DNA of 64,000 nucleotides from Treponema vincentii (GTDB lineage: Bacteria > Spirochaetota > Spirochaetia > Treponematales > Treponemataceae), in assembly GCF_010365865.1 (NCBI RefSeq), contig NZ_CP048020.1, positions 1,798,001 to 1,862,000 on the forward strand, written 5' to 3'. Of the stretch, positions 18,429 to 27,684 are shown piece by piece. A program made the translations under genes and the position numbers. The number at the start of each line of letters is the position of its first letter. Positions within the stretch are counted from its first letter, which is position 1. Below the pieces are notes generated by a model, which saw nothing but the letters and a program-made list of their open reading frames with translations, searched no databases and was not told the DNA's origin.

Positions 18429-18713
18429 TTATAGAAGGATTATTTTTTTACTGTTAGTTTTGGTAATACCGAATACCCGCAAAATATTTTCCGTGGTATA
18501 ATCTGCATGAGCTAATTTATTATAATAATCCGTAACAGTTTGTAGCTCCTCTTGAGAATCATCGTAGGCGGCAAAAGCCGCTGCGCTGCGAAAAGCACCT
18601 GCTTCCAGCAATTCCTTTAAAGTCTTACCGCCGTTTTTAGTACGTCGTTCTTTATCAACTACCGCAGCCGCACCGTCATATCCGATTGTGCTGATAAAAT
18701 CATTTTTTGTCAT
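18429..18713 (-). CDS. Hypothetical protein, 94 aa
   Basis: 94 residues, downstream of rubredoxin on the same strand with a 15-bp gap, so probably co-transcribed. Helical; MTKNDFISTIGYDGAAAVVD opens it and LKELLEAGAFRSAAAFAAYD is the densest part. No family recognised. Its end abuts the hairpin element at 18422. Confidence 0.6.
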   Translation of the reverse strand: MTKNDFISTIGYDGAAAVVDKERRTKNGGKTLKELLEAGAFRSAAAFAAYDDSQEELQTVTDYYNKLAHADYTTENILRVFGITKTNSKKIILL

Positions 18714-18728
18714 ATTGTGCTACCTTGT

Positions 18729-18887
18729 TTAAACCTTTTTGAATCCGTCCTTTGAGACGCCGCAGAGCGGACATACCCACGTATCGGGCAAATCCTCAAA
18801 CTGAGTACCCGGTTTAATGTTACCCTCAGGATCACCCGCGCTCGGATCATACTCATAACCACATAAATCACATACATATTTATCCAT
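18729..18887 (-). CDS. Rubredoxin
   Basis: 52 residues, read by hand because it is short. Two CxxC knuckles, [12 protein letters not shown] and [13 protein letters not shown], bind one iron; the middle [18 protein letters not shown] is typical. AGGAG lies just before the ATG (complement of 18885-18887). It carries electrons in the cytoplasm, commonly to peroxide- or superoxide-detoxifying enzymes in anaerobes. Confidence 0.95.
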   Translation of the reverse strand: MDKYVCDLCGYEYDPSAGDPEGNIKPGTQFEDLPDTWVCPLCGVSKDGFKKV

Positions 18888-18900
18888 ACTCTACTCCTAT

Positions 18901-18981
18901 AAAAACTTTTGCAGGACGTTTTAACATCCGAAAAAGTTTTTCGTAGGCTAATACTATACGGGTTTTACAGCGGTTTTACAA
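18901..18981 (-). promoter_or_regulatory. Rubredoxin promoter and leader hairpin
   Basis: On the minus strand: TTGTAA (complement of 18976-18981), 17-bp spacer, TATAGT (complement of 18953-18958). The leader then folds into a hairpin with outer arms AAAAACTTTT and AAAAGTTTTT and an inner stem GGATG/ACGTCC, ending just before the AGGAG site. Confidence 0.5.
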
Positions 18982-19048
18982 GTAGGAGAGAGGCTTGGGA
19001 GCGGCAACTGCTACAATAGAGGAATCCGTGCATCCACAAGGATTCTGC

Positions 19049-19077
19049 TTGCTTTTTACAAGTCTTTTTCTTATAGT
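19049..19077 (+). promoter_or_regulatory. Promoter of the 127-aa gene
   Basis: TTGCTT (19049-19054), 17-bp spacer, TATAGT (19072-19077). The expected transcript start falls 0-3 bases before the ATG at 19087, so the message may be leaderless; no ribosome site is seen. Confidence 0.5.
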
Positions 19078-19086
19078 AACAGCCTT

Positions 19087-19470
19087 ATGAATATCCTCGA
19101 AAAATTTTATAGTGATGCACAGAGACGAACGGAAAAATTACCTGATCCTGCATTCCGGCAAGAATTATGTGAATTTTTTATTCAAACAATCCGCAGTTAC
19201 GATAAAAGCCTCCTCTCGTTAGCGGAAGATTCAGCTGAGTATTGGTTGAGAACGCATTCCGCTGATACAAAAGAAGAGGCCGTTACTTGGTTCTATACCG
19301 TCTTTTCCCTCTTTGACGGCAGCTTCGGTAGCGATATGGATTTTTCCAATGAAGACTGGGAAGAACTACATACCATTATCTCGGCGGCAGCGGAAACACT
19401 CGATATGCAAACCGTAAGCGCCATTATGAGCATTATGGTTGAACGGCATAAGCTCCTCGGCGATTTCTAA
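19087..19470 (+). CDS. Hypothetical protein, 127 aa
   Basis: 127 residues, acidic and helical (MNILEKFYSDAQRRTEKLPD to MVERHKLLGDF). No signal, membrane segment or known domain seen. Followed after 45 bp by a radical SAM gene, possibly in one transcript. Likely real from its own promoter and composition; function unknown. Confidence 0.65.
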   Translation: MNILEKFYSDAQRRTEKLPDPAFRQELCEFFIQTIRSYDKSLLSLAEDSAEYWLRTHSADTKEEAVTWFYTVFSLFDGSFGSDMDFSNEDWEELHTIISAAAETLDMQTVSAIMSIMVERHKLLGDF

Positions 19471-19515
19471 AAGCGAAGTGAGCTTCTAAAGATACCATTA
19501 AATAGGAATAGCACT

Positions 19516-20508
19516 ATGATACGGGATTTTTGCTGCGTAGAATATGAGCACTGTACCGCCTGTCCAAAGCGCTGCGGGGTAAATAGGAACGCCGGTGAAC
19601 GCGGCTTTTGTGGAGAAACGGTGGAACTGCGCATTGCATGGGCAGGATTACACTTCGGAGAAGAACCTCCGGTAAGCGGCGCAGGAGGATCGGGAACAAT
19701 ATTCCTTACCGGCTGTAACCTCCGCTGCGTTTTTTGCCAAAACTTTCAAATTTCACAAGAGGGCATGGGACGTGCCGTAACGGAACGGGAATTTATCGAA
19801 ATATGCCTCACACTTCAGAGCGCAGGCGCGGAAAACATCAACATCGTTACGGGCAGCCATGCGATACCGGCTTTGGGGGCAGGGCTTCGAGCCGCAAAAC
19901 AGCACGGCTTAACTATTCCCGTCGTCTGGAACTCCTCCGCATACGAAACGGTGTCCGCACTCGAATCGATTGCGGACACCGTCGACGGCTGGCTCCCCGA
20001 TCTCAAAACGCTTAATACCGAAACATCCCGCCGCGTTTTTGCCGCCCCGGATTATCCCGAACAAGCCTGTGCTGCAATCAAGACAATGGCGCGGCTTTCT
20101 CCCCTCAACCTTACACCGCCCGATGAGCGGTATCCGTTCGGTAAAATGCTGTCGGGTGTTATTGTCCGGCATCTCGCACTTCCGGGAAAATTAGAGGATT
20201 CGCAAGCAGTACTCCGTTGGTTTGCCCAAAGGCTGAAAAGCAAGGCGCTGCTTTCGCTGATGACTCAGTACACGCCCATTACGGCAAATCCGAAAGCGCG
20301 GCGTATCGATGCTTTTTCCAACCGCCTACTCAACGAATCCGAGGACATCAGATTGCGCACTTTTCTTGAAGATTTAAACATCGACGACGGGTTTTATCAG
20401 GAATTAGTAAGCAACTTGGATTGGCTCCCCGACTTTAACCGCATACAAACCTTTTCTTCCACACTGTCAAAACCGCTCTGGCATTGGAAGACCGGCTGGG
20501 TGCATTAA
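19516..20508 (+). CDS. Radical SAM protein, PflA-like (COG1313 type)
   Basis: 330 residues. N-terminal CTACPKRCGVNRNAGERGFC gives a four-cysteine cluster typical of COG1313 proteins, then TGCNLRCVFCQNFQIS carries the CxxxCxxC SAM cluster at about residues 71-78. ENINIVTGSHAIPAL and VVWNSSAYE follow as barrel strands. It resembles pyruvate formate-lyase activating enzymes but lacks a nearby glycyl-radical substrate, so the target is unknown. The last 90 residues are unusual and rich in aromatic residues. Confidence 0.85.
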   Translation: MIRDFCCVEYEHCTACPKRCGVNRNAGERGFCGETVELRIAWAGLHFGEEPPVSGAGGSGTIFLTGCNLRCVFCQNFQISQEGMGRAVTEREFIEICLTLQSAGAENINIVTGSHAIPALGAGLRAAKQHGLTIPVVWNSSAYETVSALESIADTVDGWLPDLKTLNTETSRRVFAAPDYPEQACAAIKTMARLSPLNLTPPDERYPFGKMLSGVIVRHLALPGKLEDSQAVLRWFAQRLKSKALLSLMTQYTPITANPKARRIDAFSNRLLNESEDIRLRTFLEDLNIDDGFYQELVSNLDWLPDFNRIQTFSSTLSKPLWHWKTGWVH

Positions 20509-20582
20509 CGTTTATTTTTAGCCGCGCCATTTCAGTGCGCCTGCGGTAACAAAGTAAGACTGCTATTAAAAGCATAACTCAG

Positions 20583-20765
20583 TTAAAGCACCTCTCCAAA
20601 AAGCGCTTTGTCACGTGCATCATATCTTTTACTTTTTGCATTGTATTTGCAAAGAACATCAATGGGCTTCATCATAAAGCTGATATCGTCTATCGAGTAG
20701 GTACTATCGAACCCGCGAATGTTACTTTTACCTCTGCCGCAGCGCAACACACATTTATTTCCGCA
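20583..20765 (-). pseudogene. Gene remnant (C-terminal fragment)
   Basis: A 58-codon minus-strand stretch with coding-like composition, including FDSTYSIDDISFMMKPIDVL and ending KALFGEVL before TAA at 20583-20585. It lacks a start and its 5' part overlaps the end of the neighbouring membrane-protein gene in another frame. It looks like a leftover 3' end of a lost gene; the family is not recognised. Confidence 0.4.
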
Positions 20766-21432
20766 TCCGTTTTGAAACTGTTGTGTAAATCAAATACATA
20801 TATGGCGCACCCAAATTGGTTTCCATCAGCGAATTAACAACCAAAGTACGAAGCCCCGCATTACGGATACCCGTTATAAATAAAATAAATTCCCATGCGA
20901 ACTGCACCAAAAGCCCGATTGATATAATGCTCCAAAGAGGTACTCGCTCATCGTCGCGCGTAGCAGATAAATTTTTCATGAGCAACCACGCATAACCGAC
21001 AAATAAAAACACCGCCATAATCCAATGATATCCGCCAGTTCCACGCTGAATTGTAATTATCGGGAATGCCGCCCCAGCCCCGTTACTGATAACCGCCGCA
21101 GAAAACCACCACACGATAATCAAAAGCGAAAACTCCAAACGATTTTTCGGTTCGGCAAACCACAGCCACGTCCACGCCATATTTGTAAACCCATAACTCA
21201 TACTGAGCCACAGCAAAAACCAAAAAGGGTTTGCACCAACCACTTTTCGTGTTTCAAGCAACCAATAAAATCCGCCGTAATCTACTACAAAATAGAGTAA
21301 GCCCCCGAGTATTCCAACCAGAAGAGGAATATATCGCTTACTCTTTAGAAAATAAAATGCGAGTGATACTAAAAAAGCACAATCCAAAAATACGTACAAA
21401 CTGCTCAATGATCGGTTTGGAATTAATTCCAA
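20755..21432 (-). CDS. Integral membrane protein, 225 aa
   Basis: 225 residues with six or seven hydrophobic segments (about 12-30, 36-56, 66-86, 100-120, 136-150, 165-185). FWFLLWLSMSYGFTNMAWTW is typical of the tryptophan-rich character. It ends VSKRMRK. No family is recognised. It follows a TRAP permease on the same strand with a 78-bp gap, so it may share its transcript. Confidence 0.7.
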   Translation of the reverse strand: MELIPNRSLSSLYVFLDCAFLVSLAFYFLKSKRYIPLLVGILGGLLYFVVDYGGFYWLLETRKVVGANPFWFLLWLSMSYGFTNMAWTWLWFAEPKNRLEFSLLIIVWWFSAAVISNGAGAAFPIITIQRGTGGYHWIMAVFLFVGYAWLLMKNLSATRDDERVPLWSIISIGLLVQFAWEFILFITGIRNAGLRTLVVNSLMETNLGAPYMYLIYTTVSKRMRK

Positions 21433-21510
21433 TTTTTTCCTCCATACAGTTTTATATCACACAAAATAACAAGAACTTCCAGACGACAATTAACGTAAAA
21501 TACTCTATCC

Positions 21511-23475
21511 TTAGGCGGCTGCGTGCCGTGCCTCTCTCCGCGCGAGTATGCGCTGGATAAAGATAGACGCAACAAAGATGCCGACACCGGCAAGGTCGGT
21601 TAATAAGGCGCTGTCGATGAGCAAGAACGCTCCTGCAAGCATCACCAGCCGCATGAAAATATTCACCTTAGTATGGAAATACCCTTCTACGGCGGCACTG
21701 ATTAAAAAGACTCCGACGCATGCGGTAAGCGCAACCTGAATACCTTGCAAAATATTCGTATTCATCAATAACAGTTGATTATTGTAGACGAACATATATG
21801 GAATGATAAAACCGGCGAGCGCAAGCTTAATGGACACAATCCCCGTCTTCATCGGATTACCGCCCGATATACCTGCCGCTGCAAATGAGGCAAGTGCAAC
21901 CGGCGGCGTAATATTGGCAAACATCGCAAAGTAGAAGCAGAACAGGTGAGCAGCCAAAGGCGCAATGCCGAGCTCTATCAGCGCAGGAGCCGCAATCGTT
22001 ACGGTAATAATGTACGCAGGAATACTCGGTAAGCCCATACCAAGCAGCATACAGGTAACCATCGTAAAGACGAGCGTCAACAACAAGCTCTTTCCGCCGA
22101 GCGAGATAATCGCGCTTGCCATATTGATAGTAAAGCCGGTTAAACTCGACACACCGATAACGATACCGACACAAGCACAGGCAATCGCAACCGATACCGT
22201 CGATTTTGCGGAAGCGACAAAAGCAGCCTCTATATCTTTCAAGCTCATGCGCGTTTCTTTTTTCAGCTGCGCAATAATGATTGTTAAAAGGATGGTTAAA
22301 AAAGCGCCTTTGATAACGGTATAACCGCTGAAGAACAGCATATACACCAAGAATAAAATCGGGATGGTCAGGTGCCAGTACATCTTCAACGTTTCTTTCA
22401 CCTTGGGCAGCTGATCTTTCGGCATACCGTCGAGTTTGTCCTTCGACGCACGCAGTTGAATCTGGAAGATAATACCCAAATAGTAAATCAGCGCAGGGAT
22501 AGCCGCCGCAACGACAATCTCCTTGTATTTAATACCGAGTGTTTCCGCCATAATAAATGCGGCGGCGCCCATAATCGGCGGTAAAAGCTGACCACCTACG
22601 GAAGCGGTTGACGAAACCGCACCGGAGAATTCTTTACTGTACCCGATTTTTTTCATAAGCGGGATTGTAAACGAACCGGTGGTAACGACATTCGCAATTG
22701 CAGACCCGTTGATACTTCCAAGCAAGCCCGCCGCAATAACGGCTACCTTTGCAGGATCGCCTTTCGTATGCCCCGCCAAACCGATGGCAATATCGTTAAA
22801 GAATTTTCCCATCCCGCATTTATTCATAATTTCGCCGAATACGATGAATAAGAAAATGTACGTTGAAGAAACGTTGACCGACGTACCGTAAATGCCTTCC
22901 GTGTTGGAAAAGAGGTGCCCGATCAATTTAGGCCATTTAAACCCTCTATGCAAAAACAGACCCGGCACGTTTATCGGGATAAGTCCTTGGCGGGCACCCA
23001 TCAGCGCATAAATCATAAAGATGATCCCGATGACCGGTAATGCCCAACCCGTAATCCGCCGCGCAGCCTCTATTACCAATGCAACCAATATGGTACCCAT
23101 GATAACGTCCGTCAGGTTTGCGTCCCCTACCCTGTCGATAATCGCTTGATAATTCACCCACATGTAGACGGGAATGATAACGGACAAAATCATCAGTATG
23201 TAATCATACCATGCAATAACTTTTCTACTCGATCTTTTAAATGCAGGATAGATTGCAAACGTCATCAGCAAAATCATGCCGACGTGAATGGAACGATGGC
23301 GCAACGTTTCCGGACGGATATAGCCGGAAGCATACGCCAAATGGTAAAAGGTAACCAGCAGCGCAGTCCATTTGAGAATCTTTGTAAAAATCGGGTTAAC
23401 AAAGTTTCGAGTTCTGCTTTCTCGTTCAAATTCTTCCAAGAGAGCCTTTTGGTCTATTGTTTTTTCTGTAGCCAA
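21511..23475 (-). CDS. TRAP transporter fused permease (TAXI type, DctQM)
   Basis: 654 residues with about 16-18 membrane segments. The N-terminal small-subunit part is followed by the large DctM domain with GLLGSINGSAIANVVTTGSF, GQLLPPIMGAAAFIMAE and MLLGMGLPSIPAYIITVTIA, typical of the fused 4TM/12TM permeases used with TAXI-type binding proteins. It should import organic acids using an ion gradient. No TAXI binding protein lies next to it in this window, so the partner must be elsewhere. Coding continues cleanly to a C-terminus of RREARHAAA. Confidence 0.9.
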   Translation of the reverse strand: MATEKTIDQKALLEEFERESRTRNFVNPIFTKILKWTALLVTFYHLAYASGYIRPETLRHRSIHVGMILLMTFAIYPAFKRSSRKVIAWYDYILMILSVIIPVYMWVNYQAIIDRVGDANLTDVIMGTILVALVIEAARRITGWALPVIGIIFMIYALMGARQGLIPINVPGLFLHRGFKWPKLIGHLFSNTEGIYGTSVNVSSTYIFLFIVFGEIMNKCGMGKFFNDIAIGLAGHTKGDPAKVAVIAAGLLGSINGSAIANVVTTGSFTIPLMKKIGYSKEFSGAVSSTASVGGQLLPPIMGAAAFIMAETLGIKYKEIVVAAAIPALIYYLGIIFQIQLRASKDKLDGMPKDQLPKVKETLKMYWHLTIPILFLVYMLFFSGYTVIKGAFLTILLTIIIAQLKKETRMSLKDIEAAFVASAKSTVSVAIACACVGIVIGVSSLTGFTINMASAIISLGGKSLLLTLVFTMVTCMLLGMGLPSIPAYIITVTIAAPALIELGIAPLAAHLFCFYFAMFANITPPVALASFAAAGISGGNPMKTGIVSIKLALAGFIIPYMFVYNNQLLLMNTNILQGIQVALTACVGVFLISAAVEGYFHTKVNIFMRLVMLAGAFLLIDSALLTDLAGVGIFVASIFIQRILARREARHAAA

Positions 23476-23611
23476 GATGTACTCCTTATGTATAGTTGGG
23501 CACCTCTAAAGAAAACCTCTAAAACCTGAAGTTTTTAGAAGTTCCCAGTAGTATAATTATGAAATTTAAAGACAACCTCTATAAACTTTTTAGAGTTTTT
23601 CCCTTATCATT

Positions 23612-25786
23612 TTACCGGCCGAATAAGCCTTTTAGCGTACTGCCGGCCGCATCTCTGAGCGTATCCATTCCTGTCTGCTCGATGCGTTTCATAACTTCGA
23701 CTTTGCTTTCTTCCAGTTTTTTTTGCAGCATATCGGCAGCTTGTTTTTGATTCATAACAAGTTTTTCAATACTGCCGAAGTCGCCCAGCTTTTCGTTTAA
23801 AGGACCGGTGTATTTTTCTAATTCGGCTTGAGCTTCTTTAAGCGCCTTTTGCTTTATGGCTGAAAGTTCTTTGTTGATTCCTGTTTGCAGCGCCGCAAGA
23901 AAAACCTTGTCCGCATCGGTTGCAATGTCCATATTCAAATCAGACTGGAAAAACTCCGCCTTGATTTTAAACCGCATATTTTTAACCGCTGCAAGTGACT
24001 CATTGTAAATGCGCGAAATAAAATCGGGTTCAAACGAATCAGCCGTAAGGCGCACTTCGTCGAAGCTAAAATCCGCGTCGATACCGACATGCCCGTCGCG
24101 CTCAGCCTGTATACCTGCCTGTATTTTCGCCCTGCCCTCAAAAGACGGAACGCCGGCAATGTCAAGCACGGAAGCGCCGAGCGCCTGCAAAGCTGAAGAG
24201 GGATTAAACGCAGCGTTATAACCACTTCCGGTATATTGCAATTTCAATAAGGGATAATTGAGTTTCTCTCCGACATTTATGAGTCCCTCTCCGCTGTGCG
24301 TGCGCTTGCTTTCGAAAGAAGCACTTTCGTCAAAATGGGCGCTGAACGATACGGGCTTTCCCCAGCGGTCAGGATCGTTTGAAATATCGTTTATGCGACC
24401 TTCAAAACCCGTTCCGTTTGCAAGCATTTGCTGAATTAAAAAGGACGGATATATGTCGGCACGATATTGAATCGTTCTGCCCGGAAGTCGCCGAACCTCT
24501 TGTCGGGTCTTTTGTTTTTTTGCCGCCTTTTTTGATCCCTTGTTGAAATTGAGCGCAGCATTAAACGCTTTTTCCGCATACGGATAATATTTTCCGAGGA
24601 CGTTGTATGCAGCGGCTTTTATAGTTTGCGCAAAAATGTTTTTTCCGTCGGCAACCGTAAACGAGCGGATTTTATTGATTTCTCCGTTAACAAAATCGGT
24701 ATCTTTTCTTACCGCCTTGAAAGCTTCCTTTGCCGCAAGCTGCACGGCCTTACCGTCTTTTTGCAAATCTTTAACAACTGAATCGGTCAAAGCTACAAGC
24801 TTTTGGCTGTCTTTTATCGCAGCATTAAGTTCTTGCAATACCGCCTTCAATTCGGCAATGTCTTTAATCGATTGATAATCGCGTCCGATGACTTTTTCCG
24901 AGCTTTTTCTAAAATCGTTTACGGCGGCCTCCAGTTCTGCTGGACGCTTTTCCCACACCGCTACAATTTGAGCGACCATGTCCTGTGCTTTTTGCACTGC
25001 AGCGGGTGTTTGCAGTTGCTTGAGTGCGTTGTCCAAAAACTTTTGCGGATTCAAACTTTCAAACATCGACGAAACGATTTTTTTACTTTGTTCAAGCGCA
25101 TCTTTTTGCCGCTCTTTTATAAGCAACGCTATTTTACTATCGCCGACATCTTTATCGTTTCCCTTTTTTACGGATGCCGGAAGCTCGCCCGATGTTTTTC
25201 GATCGGTTCCGAATGCCATGCCGGAAACTTCAAGGTTTTGGCACACAAAGCGCTTTTTTAAAAGCTGCGTTAAATTAAAATCAAGCTGAATTTTTTGTGC
25301 TTCAAAAACGTTTTTCATCGGTGCATTTTTATCGGCAGCAGCAAGACCGCGCACGGTAACCGACGCATCCAAGATACCGACGTGAACCGAAGCGATATCG
25401 ACTTTGGCACCCGTGATTTTTTGCAGACCTGCCGTTAAAGCACGTTTTGCAAGCGGATCTTTAAACATAAGAACGGCAAGCACAACCCCGACAACAACAG
25501 CTGCAACGGCGGCAAGCGGCACGAGGTTTATGCGTCCTTTTTGCCGCTTTATCTGTTTGCTTAAAATCTTTAAGCGCTTAAAATCTTTTGCGTCGTATTC
25601 GGTACGGTGAATCCGCAATTTAGCCGGATCCTCTTCATCGGCAGAAAACTGTGCCGCAACAAATTCGCGGTCGGCCGGTATATAGAGTTTTTTAAGCAGT
25701 TTTTTTTCGAGCGACTTTTCCGTATATGTCTTTTTATACATCCACGGAAGTTTTTTGAAGGGTATCTTCTTTTGCTCTTCTTTCAT
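23612..25786 (-). CDS. TIGR03545-family protein (AsmA-like)
   Basis: 724 residues. After a basic N-terminal 90 residues comes one membrane segment (about 92-110, VPLAAVAAVVVGVVLAVLMF), then AsmA-like repeats (GAKVDIASVHVGILDASVTV), a long helical coiled-coil middle and further beta-rich repeats. This is the pattern of the TIGR03545 family, which is almost always beside a TIGR03546 gene, as here (2-bp gap). It is probably anchored in the inner membrane with a large periplasmic part, perhaps in lipid or envelope traffic; the family function is not known. Confidence 0.82.
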   Translation of the reverse strand: MKEEQKKIPFKKLPWMYKKTYTEKSLEKKLLKKLYIPADREFVAAQFSADEEDPAKLRIHRTEYDAKDFKRLKILSKQIKRQKGRINLVPLAAVAAVVVGVVLAVLMFKDPLAKRALTAGLQKITGAKVDIASVHVGILDASVTVRGLAAADKNAPMKNVFEAQKIQLDFNLTQLLKKRFVCQNLEVSGMAFGTDRKTSGELPASVKKGNDKDVGDSKIALLIKERQKDALEQSKKIVSSMFESLNPQKFLDNALKQLQTPAAVQKAQDMVAQIVAVWEKRPAELEAAVNDFRKSSEKVIGRDYQSIKDIAELKAVLQELNAAIKDSQKLVALTDSVVKDLQKDGKAVQLAAKEAFKAVRKDTDFVNGEINKIRSFTVADGKNIFAQTIKAAAYNVLGKYYPYAEKAFNAALNFNKGSKKAAKKQKTRQEVRRLPGRTIQYRADIYPSFLIQQMLANGTGFEGRINDISNDPDRWGKPVSFSAHFDESASFESKRTHSGEGLINVGEKLNYPLLKLQYTGSGYNAAFNPSSALQALGASVLDIAGVPSFEGRAKIQAGIQAERDGHVGIDADFSFDEVRLTADSFEPDFISRIYNESLAAVKNMRFKIKAEFFQSDLNMDIATDADKVFLAALQTGINKELSAIKQKALKEAQAELEKYTGPLNEKLGDFGSIEKLVMNQKQAADMLQKKLEESKVEVMKRIEQTGMDTLRDAAGSTLKGLFGR

Positions 25787-25788
25787 AT

Positions 25789-26301
25789 TTATACCTCAGT
25801 AAAAAAGCTGATAATTTTCGCGACAAAGGGCACGTGATAAAAGGCTTGCATAAATTTGCTCCGCGCAAGCGCCGGTGCGAGATGCGTGCGCCAAGATTTA
25901 ATGAAAATTCTTACCACAATATATACCGGAATATACAGTATAAGGCTAAACACAAGAGAGCCGGCGACTATCGTGTTGTTGAATTTTGTAAAGGCGACAA
26001 AGGGAATGTCGAGCAAAGCGGCATAGACCGGCTTTAAAGGTGAGAAAGTCAATACACCGTAGCCTATCGAGTCGAACAGCGGATCAAAAAACCGAGCAAG
26101 CAAACTTGCAATGAGTACCGTAAGCAGAAAGGCGCCTTTGTTCATACGTACAAAAGGAAAAAACACAAACAGCAGGTACCACAGTGCGTTGTCTTTCGGC
26201 ATAAAGCCGAGGAGCACCCCAATTGCAACGGCATGAGCGATTTCACCCGGATGCGAATTCGTATTGAGTGATTTAAGCAGTTTCGCAATGTACGAAATCA
26301 T
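25789..26301 (-). CDS. TIGR03546-family membrane protein (DUF2062-like)
   Basis: 170 residues with four hydrophobic stretches. The start AKLLKSLNTNSHPGEIAHAV and IGVLLGFMPKDNALWYLLFV are characteristic of TIGR03546. It forms a conserved pair with the following TIGR03545 gene, with 2 bp between them. Role unknown; the pair suggests an inner-membrane complex. Confidence 0.85.
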   Translation of the reverse strand: MISYIAKLLKSLNTNSHPGEIAHAVAIGVLLGFMPKDNALWYLLFVFFPFVRMNKGAFLLTVLIASLLARFFDPLFDSIGYGVLTFSPLKPVYAALLDIPFVAFTKFNNTIVAGSLVFSLILYIPVYIVVRIFIKSWRTHLAPALARSKFMQAFYHVPFVAKIISFFTEV

Positions 26302-26324
26302 ATTTTCTCCGTTTTACAGTAAAC

Positions 26325-26456
26325 CTGTTCGGAAACTTCCGCGTCGGAACAGGTTACCTTAAAATACACCGGGAATGTCCTAAAAGTTGATTACTTTTTC
26401 GCCATCCCCAGCGAGTTTAGAATTAAGCCTTTGTACAATAATGGCTTAATTTTAAG
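26325..26456 (-). repeat. Compound hairpin element, copy 3 (hairpins 2 and 3)
   Basis: Hairpin 2 (26416-26456, loop CATTATTGTACAAAG on the minus strand, arms differing from other copies) and hairpin 3 (26371-26409, arms GGGGATGGCGAAAAA and near-inverse). Instead of hairpin 1 there is a separate hairpin at about 26325-26355 with arms AACCTGTTC and GAACAGGTT, also present at 62730. Confidence 0.6.
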
Positions 26457-26470
26457 CATCACGCCTAAAA

Positions 26471-26713
26471 TTAAGCCGTTTTATATATAGCTCTTCGTAT
26501 CTTTCCGATAAAAACCCTGATTGTTAAAGAATCCTTATTTCCGACTTGCAGATTGAGCATAAAGCAGATTGAGCATAAAATCGATACAACAGATTTTCCC
26601 TGCTCTCTGAAGCGGTACTGAACATATGGCGAAATTCCATCCAACTGTTCGCGCTCGATAATACCGTTTTTCATCAAATTTTTCAATGCTACAGCTCCGA
26701 ATTGCACATCCAT
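26471..26713 (-). pseudogene. HxlR-type winged-helix regulator remnant
   Basis: 80 residues. The segment LKNLMKNGIIEREQLDGI followed by SPYVQYRFREQGKSVVSIL matches the second half of HxlR-family regulators (wing and YxLTExGxSL), but the first helices are missing and the C-terminus drifts. Probably a decayed or frameshifted gene. No functional start is convincing. Confidence 0.5.
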
Positions 26714-26880
26714 TCAGTCACTACGACATCAGCGATTCGTGCAGCATATCCGGTAAAAATATCGGAATGCGATGTTGTCAGAGCATCGGGAAATTAAACC
26801 ATCAGAACGAATAAATCATTATAATAAAATAACTTATTTCATAATACCGTAAATAAGGTTTGCGAGAAATTTCTCAAATA

Positions 26881-26909
26881 TTGACTTTATCGCTCATTTC
26901 TGCTTTACT
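26881..26909 (+). promoter_or_regulatory. Promoter of lolA-like gene
   Basis: TTGACT (26881-26886), 17-bp spacer, TTTACT (26904-26909). The predicted start falls at the ATG (26916) and no ribosome site is present, so the message may be leaderless. Confidence 0.45.
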
Positions 26910-26915
26910 AATCGA

Positions 26916-27602
26916 ATGAAAAAAACAATAGTTGTTACTACCGTTATATTCGGCTTTTATATAACAGCATTTTGTCAATCCATTACGACTGCGAGCGTAT
27001 TTTTTTCCGGAATGTCCGAACAATACGCGGCGCTTTCCGATTACACTGCCAATCTCACGGTTTCAACCGGCTCGGGTTCAAAAGTCCAAACAATGGAAGC
27101 AACCGTATACTTTAAGCGCCCTAATCGACTACGCATCGATTTTACCAAACCGAACGAGCAGGTCATTCTTTTCACCGGCGACACACTGACCATCTATGTT
27201 CCCTCCTATCGGATGGTGTTAAACCAAACAATCGAAAAAGATTCCTCCGCCGGTACCGCTAATCTTGCTACGCCTCAAGGCCTATCGTTGTTGAAACGCT
27301 CATACACCATTGCGTACGAAACGGGCGCCACCCCCCAACCGTTAGCGGAAGGTTCATCCGAACAGGTTGTAGTTCTTGCACTTAACAGACGCTCGGCTTC
27401 GGAAACTTTTAGAAATATCCGACTGCTCGTATCTCCTGAAACAAAGCTGATTAGACGGATCGAAGCATGGCCTATTTCCGGAAGTAAGATCACTTTTGAC
27501 TTTTCGGCTTATCGATTAAATACGGGAATTCCTGATTCCCGCTTTTTATATGATATACCGCCTAATGCGGATATGCTGAACAATTTTTTATTTGAAGAAT
27601 AA
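26916..27602 (+). CDS. lolA: LolA-like outer-membrane lipoprotein carrier
   Basis: 228 residues with a signal peptide (MKKTIVVTTVIFGFYITAFC). The mature part has the LolA open-barrel signature: YTANLTVSTGSGSK, ATVYFKRPNRLRIDFTKPNE and QVILFTGDTLTIYVPSYRMV. It should ferry lipoproteins across the periplasm. It precedes a RodZ-like gene by about 80 bp with a hairpin between. Length is normal for spirochaetal LolA-like proteins. Confidence 0.85.
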   Translation: MKKTIVVTTVIFGFYITAFCQSITTASVFFSGMSEQYAALSDYTANLTVSTGSGSKVQTMEATVYFKRPNRLRIDFTKPNEQVILFTGDTLTIYVPSYRMVLNQTIEKDSSAGTANLATPQGLSLLKRSYTIAYETGATPQPLAEGSSEQVVVLALNRRSASETFRNIRLLVSPETKLIRRIEAWPISGSKITFDFSAYRLNTGIPDSRFLYDIPPNADMLNNFLFEE

Positions 27603-27638
27603 CGGAACAATTACCCCACCAGAATATGAGAAGGTTTA

Positions 27639-27669
27639 TTTTCAGCCGCTGAAATAGCACGGCTGAAAA
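27639..27669 (+). repeat. Hairpin with TTTTCAGCCG arms
   Basis: A 10-bp stem, TTTTCAGCCG (27639-27648) with CGGCTGAAAA (27660-27669), before the RodZ-like gene. The same hairpin with a longer loop occurs at 34454-34486. Confidence 0.65.
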
Positions 27670-27684
27670 ACTAGGAAGGAATAG

